Position numbers and translations under genes: made by a program. A stretch of 64,000 nucleotides of DNA from NCBI GenBank assembly GCA_023362775.1, contig JALMGJ010000003.1, positions 75,811,355-75,875,354 of the forward strand. The letters are read 5' to 3'. The notes beneath the pieces are model-generated. The model made no database searches, was not told where the DNA came from, and saw only the letters and a program-made list of their open reading frames with translations. The DNA is from Charina bottae. Its lineage: Eukaryota > Chordata > Lepidosauria > Squamata > Charinaidae. Positions 56,241 through 64,000 of the stretch are shown piece by piece. Position 1 is the first letter of the stretch. Every line of letters starts with the position of its first letter.

Positions 56241-56514
56241 CTTTAGGGCAGGGGTGGGGAACCTTTTTTCTGCCAAGGGCCATTTGGATATCTATAACTG
56301 GGGGTGTGGGGGGGTTTCTGGGATTTCCGTGGACCAGGAGCCGGAGTTTGCGGGCGGGAGCCAATCACAAGCACTGGGGGGCGGGGTTTGTGGGCAGGAG
56401 CCAAATGCGTGGAAGGGGTGGGGTTTGCGGGCGGGAGCCCCGCGGGCCTTAGGCGGGAGCCCCGCGGGCCTTATACGGCCCGTGGGCCTGACGTTGCCCA
56501 CCCCTGCTTTAGGG
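56241..56514. mobile_element. Short hAT element, family 2, perfect TSD
   Basis: TSD CTTTAGGG at 56241-56248 and 56507-56514. The element (56249-56506) starts CAGGGGTGGGGAACCTTTTT and ends GTTGCCCACCCCTG. It has the same unit structure as 54716-54989, with a tandem duplication GGCGGGAGCCCCGCGGGCCTTA at about 56430-56474. Confidence 0.93.
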
Positions 56515-58594
56515 ATTGGGCAAGTCCTCATCCACTCGGGCATTGGCTGCACAGAGGCAAGGCAGGCAAGCCCTCTTCTACCCCCGCACTCACTCAGACA
56601 TATCCAAAACCATATCTCAGGTGGAATATCAGCCTCTTTGCTTCATGAGTAAAAGGCGCCCGATTAGCACATACAAGGGGATGCCCCAAAGACCCACTCC
56701 TTTGGCTAGAGGAGAAATACTTCCCTCGCTTTTGAAATCCAAGCCTCAAAAAGGAGGAGGATGAAAAAAGAGAGGCTTGTGCAGACATGCCCAAAAGAAG
56801 ATTCCCAGCCCCACCCTGCCGGTAAAAGGTTTGGCCTTGAGACCAGGATTGGGGGAGGGGGAGGAGAGAGAGAAAGAATGGGGAAAGGCAAAGCTGAGAA
56901 AAGTGAAGGGCAGTGCTCCAAGTTTATGGTCCATGGTAAAGAGCAAAGCTGGCTTTCCTGTAAAATGGAGGCGAGGTGTAGGGAACTCTAGATTGGGACT
57001 CCTGAAGCCTCCAGGAGGATGAAGGAGTAAGGTTAAAATCCTCCAATTAAAAGTTGGAAATCTGTGAGAAGCAAGTAAACAGCATTTATTTTGGCCAAGA
57101 CAAAGCTGGGTGAGGTCTCCACAGGCATCAAGACAGTAAAATGCCTGGGAAGATACACACACACACATCGCAAGCACAGAGATTATATAGAGTAGCAAAG
57201 CTGGTAAGAAAGCAGAGTGAACTCTCCTCCTAGTCAGAGGGCAAGGTTCCTAAATCTGCATTGCTAGCAGTGAGCATACTTAGAGACCTCCAGGGGCAGT
57301 CTTCATGTCTCCTGGTATTCCAAACAATCCTTGGAGAGCGTTATCTCCCTAGAGACAACAGCAAAATCCCTGCGTCTCCTTTCACCTAGTTTCTAACAGC
57401 AAGCAGTTTCCAAAAGCAAGATGGCGTAGGTTATGCTAAGCTAACCCTTACAGTATTCTCAATACAATGCTCAAGTAACAAGTTGTGCACCTTTCCTTTT
57501 GCAGACTGCCATAAGCCAATCCAGCTACAAAGCCCTTTCTCTGCAGAGCATCTCTTCCCCTCTTTGACACTTACTACAGGAGTGATCCATATTAATTTGC
57601 CATACTGGACATCTGTACTGGTTTCTGTTAGAAGTATCCATTTGTCATGTAGATCTGGCCTTTTTTAAGGGCAGATTTATTTAGGAGAATTCTCACATCC
57701 AATTTCCTCTGGCAATGGCTCTATTAGGCCATGTGTGACAGAGATAGAGGCTCCTGTCCTCCTGCTGCCGCTGATGGAATTTGATTCCACAGCACCAAAT
57801 TCACAGGCTACAAACACATTCTCTCTCTTGATTAATGTGAGTAATTTCTGCTTGAAAGAAGGCTGAAATGAGCGGACGAGGGGGAAGCAAATGGCAAGGC
57901 TCCCCCTCCTTTTGCCCATCACTCTCCACTGATTGCATTTCACTACCTTTGGAACGGGTTCAGAGATAAACAGAAACTTTGGATTGGTTTCAAAAGTAGC
58001 AGAAGGTGTGGGAAAGCAGGAAACGTCTAATATGGAGAAACAGTTGAATTGTTTGAACAGACAGTTGGCAACAAACTTGCAGACTTGAATGGGGCTTCAG
58101 CACTTAATCAATGCCAAGTATCTCCTTGTCATTCTAGGATACTTACCACATAACATCAGATCTTCATGCAGCTCAGGAATAATTATGCCTTTGGGCCCCA
58201 GATGAAATTTCATCATACCCTTTACTCTGCATCTAACCCTATGTTGCTTGGCTGGTTCTGTGATCCAGTTGATTGGATAGTTGGAAAGGGAACATACTCA
58301 CTCTGTCCTCCCCAGTGTAAGAAGATGCTACGTGTAAGAAGGGACTCCCTCACCAGGGACAGCCTCACAAAAACAAGAAGGCAGTTGTGCTAACAGAGAT
58401 TCTTCCCTAGAAGTTGTGTTGAGGGGTGCTCTGATCCTGTGAAAAATGGCCATTTTGCCCAACAGCCACATTCACTTGGCATTCCCTTTCAGGTGACTGA
58501 GTTGAAGCACATGTAGCAGCACTCTTCTAATCACTGGAGCTATCATTCAGGTATATAATGGGGAGAGCAACATGCCAGGTGCCCTGATTCTAAG
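56515..58594. other. Repeat-poor stretch, no exon identified
   Basis: Open frames on both strands (56746-57198, 150 codons minus; 57677-57943 minus) show no domain. The stretch 57640-57960 has balanced, non-repetitive sequence and could be conserved. An (AC)n run lies at 57154-57166. Confidence 0.4.
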
Positions 58595-58850
58595 TTGCTT
58601 ATGGCTTTATAGGCCTATAACAAAACTTTGAACCTTGTGCAGTTGCTAACAGTTAGACAATACAGTTGCTTCAACACATGTGTACTCTGAATGAAGCACA
58701 AGAATGCTTCCACATAGAACACACTACAGCAATCAAAACAGCTGTGGCAAAGTTATCTTTACCCCTGTCCAGAAAAGGGCATGGTTGATATAGCAACCAA
58801 AATTGGCAATAGTACTCCTGGCCAAAGAAGTAATTGGGCACTCCCAAACT
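58595..58850 (-). mobile_element. CR1/L2-group LINE fragment, very old
   Basis: GGCTTTATAGGCCTATAACAAAACTTTGAACCTTGTGCAG, CACACTACAGCAATCAAAAC and CAAAATTGGCAATAG correspond in order to the LINE region at 23775-23990. No open frame is left. Confidence 0.45.
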
Positions 58851-59393
58851 TTCTAACCGTTCTTCCTGAGCTAGTGTTTCCCCAGTTAACAGCACGCCAA
58901 CTGCCCAATCCCCATACTCACCCACCCATCGTTTTTTGCCTTAGGCTCAGACTTAGTTGGCATCCAAATACTGGTTCAGAAATGCACTGACATCTCCTGA
59001 CTCGGATGCTATGGAGAACTAGAATTCCTAGCTAGTACAGTCAGCCCTTTCACAGACCAGTATTAGTGGGGGACTTCCAGGCTTAGCCAACTCGTTTCTT
59101 GTTCAGCCAGTGAAGATGTGAGGGAACTTTTATCTCAACAGCCTTTCAGGCTGGAATATGGTTTAGCTGTTCATGCATCCTCTTAGACAAGCCCTCAGGC
59201 TCAGCCCTTCTGTTTTCCGTACTCATAGTACATCCACATCTTGCTGGAACAAATCTACACATTTCCAAATGTAGTGTGGCCTAACCCTGCACCCCTAGGA
59301 GAAGCAATGAGGCCCATGAGTTTCTGAAGCTATTGCCACACGTACATCATTTTTGTAAGTTCAATCTAGGCTAGTTCACACATGATCCCAGGG
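58851..59393. other. No gene recognised
   Basis: Short frames without domains; no mobile signature. Confidence 0.45.
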
Positions 59394-59604
59394 TGATTTA
59401 TAACCCATCTTTCATTGAAGAGCTCAAGGCAGCATTCCTAACACTCCCTCTTCCCATTTTTCCCCACAACAAAAACCCTGTGAGGTAAGTTGGACTGAGA
59501 AAAGTGGCCTGCCCGAAGCCACCCAGTGAGATTCCAGGGCTGAGGGTAGACTTGAACCTGGATCTCTCCAGGGCCACTCCAGCACCTGAACCACCACACC
59601 ACCG
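59394..59604 (-). mobile_element. tRNA-derived SINE (second family), minus
   Basis: TTTATAACCCATCTTTC at left, ACAAAAACCCTGTGAGGTAAGTTGG, GCCACCCAGTGAG, and a degraded tRNA-like head ending ACCACCACACCACC. Confidence 0.7.
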
Positions 59605-60539
59605 ACAATGGTTAATATGTGAGCAGACTGCTTTCGTATTATGGTGGGTTGCAAACATGAATTATATTTAATACAAATGTGTGACTCTACGCAATGAGCG
59701 CAATGCATAACACCAGGGTATTCAACGCAGAAGCATTAAAGTTCAGTCTCTGGTATCAAAAAGTTACAGGAATATGAATGAACTCTGCCTGAGACCCTGC
59801 AGAGTTGATGCCAGAGTAGACCATAAAAGCCAGGGTGGAACAGTTGTTAATGTGTTGGACCTGTCTGATGTAGACTGATCTGATATAGGGCAGCTTCTAA
59901 TGTAAATCAAGTCCAAACGGCAGAAATGAATGAGGGTTGCAGTGGAAATCTGTTCAAGTACCCCACATGGCACCCCACAATGGCCAAACCAAATATTGGT
60001 TTGACTATGGCTATCACTTTATTTTCTCAAAACTTAACACCAAATGCTTTGGGCTCTAAGAATTCTGAGGGAAGAATAAGCCCCCAAATGAAGGCTATTA
60101 CAGAGTATTTCTCTGCATCTATTTTAATTCCTGACCTGGCTGGGGAATGGCAAACTGCAGAGAGCATTCCCAATCAATCTTCGAAGTCATGGTATGCTTA
60201 AGCAAGTTATTAAGCATGTAATGCCTAGGCAGGTTAGGATTTATAAGAACAGTGAATTCGTGTAATGGCATTATGAAAATGATGTAAATCATACCATTTG
60301 TGTCAAATGATATAAAATGGTGTGAATTATGCAATTTACATCATTTGCATAAAATGTTATGTATACAAATGATGGAAATGTAACACTATATAATGTGAAT
60401 TCAAGTATTTCATCAAACTATTTCAGATGGCATCTCTGTTATAGTGGGGAAATGGAAATTGGTCCATTGCATTCAACATCAGCTAAATGGAGGTCCGTTA
60501 AATAGAGGTTTCATTGTTGTTACCAAAATGTAGACCTAC
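59605..60539. other. No gene; AT-rich block at 60200-60400
   Basis: 60240-60395 is a low-complexity mix of ATGATGTAAATCAT, ATGCAATTTACATCATTTGCAT and similar words, some in inverted pairs. It could be a decayed repeat or an octamer-rich regulatory block. Confidence 0.35.
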
Positions 60540-60645
60540 TGGATCTGGATGACAAACACCTGAATGACCAGTGCATGGCAGCAAAGAGCTAGAGGAAAAC
60601 TCTTGGCTGCCATCTAGTGGGCAGAGACTTGCAGTCAGGTGTGGC
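60540..60645 (-). repeat. Dispersed short repeat with CTCF-like motif (copy 3)
   Basis: The complement of 60605-60624 reads CTGCCCACTAGATGGCAGCC, a good match to the CTCF core CCASYAGRKGGCR. A second GTGCATGGCAGCAAAG word faces it at about 60571-60586. Confidence 0.5.
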
Positions 60646-61124
60646 AAATCTATCAAAATGAGCATTTGTGTCAGGATGGACATCCTGGCAGTGTAGTAAT
60701 AGGTGTTGTAGTAATTGTAGTAATAGTATCTGAGCATGGGAAAAGCATGATTGCTGAGAGGCCTGAGCACCTCCAAGGTCGGTGTGGATTGTTTATCAGT
60801 GTTCAGTAGAAAAGAATGTGGGAAAGGGAGTAGAGAACCGTTAGAAGGAATTTTACTGCTAGCTAGGCTTAGTGAAAGGGGGGGAATTTCGCTTTTAGAA
60901 GTTGAGAAGGAAATGCAGCCTTGAGGGAGGGGTTAGAAGTTCTGGGGGATTTTATCTTAGTGTTTTCATGCATTTTCCTTCAGACTGATCTTTGAATGGA
61001 ATTGAGCATCTGTATTAATAAATTATTCTTCTACTTCACCTGATGGCGTGTAATTGAGAGTTCTTGGATTAATAACTGTGTGCCACTTCGTCACAATTTG
61101 TCCCTCCCCAAAATAATAGGCTAC
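60646..61124. other. No gene recognised; TAG/TAA-rich run at 60693-60730
   Basis: GTAGTAATAGGTGTTGTAGTAATTGTAGTAATAG is a short imperfect tandem repeat. Otherwise nothing. Confidence 0.5.
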
Positions 61125-61255
61125 ATTACAGCTACCAGATATGTGCTGCAACAACCCACATGACCACCAGATGGCAGCAAAAAGATATGGATAACCAACA
61201 CTTTACTGCCATCTGGTGATTGTCTGGATTTTTCAAGCTCAAGTTTGGCAGTCCT
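61125..61255 (-). repeat. Dispersed short repeat with two convergent CTCF-like motifs (copy 4)
   Basis: CCACCAGATGGCAGCAA at 61164-61180 on the plus strand and the complement of CTGCCATCTGGTG at 61206-61218 on the minus strand are near-consensus CTCF cores, 26 bp apart and facing each other. The block also has the GATTGTCTGGATTTTT end that matches AAAAATCCAGACA at 33138 in reverse. Confidence 0.55.
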
Positions 61256-62335
61256 ATCTTCACACAATGAACTAAAGCCATAAAATGGGTTAATTTTAGC
61301 TTACTGTGATGCATGAACCTAGTAATTTCAGGCTTGCTTATTTTTTGTTTTATTTTTGTTTTTAAAATCAATTTTGCAGTGATCCAAAGAAAATTCCTAA
61401 TGTCAGCAAACAATTTATGTGTATTTAATTACATTCCAATATATTTTGAATTTGCCATAGGAATTTATTCACACTTGCACAATCTGGTAAAAAGAAACAT
61501 TACAGTTGAGTTCTTCAGGAGAATCATATTTTGGGCTGTCACTTTGTTTTAATGATTGTCACATATCTTTTCCTTGGAAGATTCTTATGCTACAACAGCT
61601 GCAAAACAGGCAGAAATTCATCAGCTCAAACATTTCTATTTCAGGAAATCTTACACTTGCTAAACATTTCCTTCTTATATACATCCTCTCCTGGGGGAAA
61701 GAAGGCAATCATATGTACTTTGGGTAGCTATTGACTAACCAGTCAATCACTTAATGTGCAAAACCTTAAGATGTTTCACTCTGTATGTTGTGGCTAAAAT
61801 TGGTGGGGGGAAAAGCATGACTGGCATTTATTAACTGCTCTTTTCCTCTAACCCTCTTGGACCATTTAGCTTTGTTTCTCCTGTCCTCAACTGAACCTTG
61901 GTTTGCTGAAAGCAGTTGCTTGTATTCACATGATACACTGAATCCCGAACTAGCCAATCATTCTTTCTTTCTTTATTATTTTACATTATTCGTATGCTTA
62001 CTTGATTGACTCTAGGTGACGTACAATAGTACATTAAAACATTTTGTATGAAGCTAGCAATGGTGGCCTGGTTCATACCTATAATTGTCATAAACCATGT
62101 CACACATATCACTAAACCATGATGTGGATTGTTTAATTTTGCCTTAGCCATTGTTGTTTGCAAACCATGGTTTATGGCTAACATGATGTATGAATTTAGC
62201 TAGTTAGAGTTTACTCAACAAATCATAGCTTTGCATGATATGTGAACCAAGTTTATACTGTATGTTTTGTTTGGGGTTGGCTGACTGCATTATATGAACC
62301 CAGCTAATATCTACAGACAAAAGGAAATAATTTTT
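61256..62335. other. No gene; diffuse repeat at 62040-62290
   Basis: 62095-62260 repeats AAACCATG words (CATAAACCATGTCACAC, TAAACCATGATG, GCAAACCATGGTTTATGG) and ATGTATGAATTTAGC, as in 51318-51400. A (TTTC)n run is at 61962-61975. Confidence 0.45.
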
Positions 62336-62612
62336 GCACAATGCATAATTAAACTTTGGAATTTGCTACCATGAGTTGTAGTGCTGGCTACCAGCTTAGC
62401 TGACTTCAAAAAAGGTTTGGACCAATGCATGGGAGTCATGGGGATCGATGGCTATTAGCCCTGATGGCAGTGTGACTGCCTCTGAAGACCATCTGCTGGG
62501 AGTCTAGTGGGCTTCCTTGTGCAGTTGGTTGGCCACTGTGAGAACAGACTGCTGGACTAGATGGGCCAGGGGTCTGATCCAGCAGAGCACTGCTTATGTT
62601 CTTAAACCATAA
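62336..62612 (+). mobile_element. LINE 3'-end-like remnant common in squamates
   Basis: AAACTTTGGAATTTGCTACC, GATCGATGGCTATTAGCCCTGATGG, CAGTTGGTTGGCCACTGTGAG, CTGCTGGACTAGATGGGCC and a closing CTTATGTTCTTA. It is better preserved than the copy at 8500. Confidence 0.6.
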
Positions 62613-64000
62613 ACCAAGATTAAAACAAATGATGTCTCAACATGGTATGTGAGCCTTATTCAACATATCATGTATAAATAAACCATGCCATCATGCAATC
62701 TATGAACCTGTGCAATCCATATTCAAAAACGCTTATTTACATACGTATTATAAAGAGGTACAAAAATAGGAGTTGGATTAGAAAAATATAACTTACCTGT
62801 TTATCGTAATACTTTTAGAAAACTGTTTTTAGGTTGTGGTTCAGTTTTCTAAAATCAGATCTGCTTCAGAAAGACCTAATTACTTCCTCAAAATTCTAAG
62901 AAAACTTTGGAGAAATAAAAGGGAGCATTGTTGGAAGGTGGGGGGGGGGAATAAGAGTCTGGTTGTAGACTAAAATCACACTGCTATTTATAGCTAGAAG
63001 TATCATTAGGCTGAGAACTGAATCTTTCCTCAGGAAAGATTTTATGAGCTGACAAATAAATACTAGAGAGATGCTTGGTAAAATATCTACTGAAAGAAGA
63101 CTGCATGAGGAAGATAATTCCATTAGAACTATTATTTCCATTACTAAACACTGGAAAAGCAAGCAAAATCCTAACCCTGTAATTATTTTCAAGTTCAGAC
63201 TGCAATCTTAAATACACCAGAACAGTTGACCTATTGTTAGATTTGACGTCCTATACAGTGCTTCCCCAGTTCTGTTTCTGTGATCATGTAGGTGCCTGGA
63301 CCTTAGTATCAGAAGTTTTTGTTATGTGTGACTGAGGAAGTCAACTATGGTTCAAGAACGTATTTCCAAGTTGGTGTGTATAGAATTTTCTCCAAGATTA
63401 ATATGGGAACTGGTAAATATTGTGTTTCAGTCATGTAAAATGGTGAGATGTAGGTACTGTTTGCTTCATATTTCACCAATACTGTAGATGCCCTTTAGAT
63501 AGGTGGACTAGAGCTCCCATTATCTTCAGGCAGCATGGCCAACTGCCATGCAGAGAAGACTGATCGAGAGTTGTACTTCAGAATACCTAGAGGGCACCAG
63601 ATTGCACAAAATTGATCTATGCTGCTGCTGCTTTTTTTTTTACAGATGTTAGCAAAAGCTGACAGCATCTGCATGAGGCCCACAAGGAATTGTTGGCACT
63701 GTTAGCTATAAGGAGTAATTAGACTCTGTCTGTTCATTCCTTATCTTGACATACTACCAAGAGCTCTCCATAACTTGACAAAATGTAAGTCAGAGCAACA
63801 TCTTCTCCCAAAGCAGCAGTGGCTTTTCCCATTCTCTCTTTATTTTTAGAAGATAATTTTAAAAGACAGCAGTAGCAGAGAACTACATGGCTGTATGGCA
63901 AAACGTGAGCAGCAAGTGATTTTTTTAAAAAGGCAAGTAGAAAACAAGAGGAGGTAGGCAGCTCACACAAGGGACCAGATTCTGATTTCCAAATATCAGC
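62613..64000. other. No gene recognised
   Basis: AT-rich, low-repeat sequence. Short frames (62896-63192, 63734-63970) have no domain. A G-run at 62940-62949. Confidence 0.45.

Noticed and set aside
56746..57198. 150-codon minus-strand frame in repeat-poor DNA
   Set aside because: No domain, hydrophobic composition typical of chance frames in pyrimidine-rich sequence, no splice or promoter evidence.

Overview
The window looks like intergenic or intronic DNA of a squamate reptile (snake or lizard). I found no host protein-coding exon, no rRNA or tRNA gene and no CRISPR. The assignment rests on the mix of mobile elements: a BovB LINE 3' end, two tRNA-derived SINE families, a CR1-type 3' tail, an L1, abundant Penelope-like elements (PLEs) with GIY-YIG endonuclease, and several families of short hAT elements. 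This is judged from memory of the families, not from a search. Nearly every ORF longer than about 100 codons with a recognisable domain belongs to a decayed retrotransposon.

Layout. 0-8.7 kb: a PLE tail fragment, a PLE copy at 1.7-2.95 kb, a SINE split by a hAT element, two complete SINEs and a Charlie-like hAT remnant. 8.78-12.68 kb: a complete RTE-like non-LTR retrotransposon bounded by a perfect 14-bp target-site duplication (TSD). Its first base coincides with a predicted HDV-like ribozyme fold. 13.6-24.3 kb: SINEs, a hAT foldback element, an internally deleted Ty1/copia element, a BovB end, hAT copies, a decayed PLE and a SINE/LINE junction. 24.3-30.5 kb and 34.6-41.5 kb: repeat-poor stretches, good places to look for conserved non-coding DNA. 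30.5-34.6 kb: hAT copies and a third PLE. 42.6-43.0 kb: a Tc1/mariner MITE. 45.27-51.1 kb: a 5'-truncated L1 on the minus strand carrying three later insertions, each with its own TSD (a PLE, a twin-primed RTE fragment and a SINE-like element). 53.9-55.4 kb: a second L1 tail broken by a hAT element. 56-64 kb: mostly unique, with a few old repeats and a cluster of CTCF-like motifs.

Three points stand out. First, two classes of self-cleaving RNA appear to sit at retrotransposon ends: an HDV-like double-pseudoknot candidate exactly at the 5' end of the RTE-like element, and hammerhead-like cores in the terminal repeat of the PLEs. Second, nine short hAT elements (seven of one TIR family, two of another) and two foldback elements nearly all have 8-bp TSDs with TA at positions 4-5, the signature of the Buster branch of hAT. 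Third, TSDs at almost every junction allow the insertion order to be read directly.
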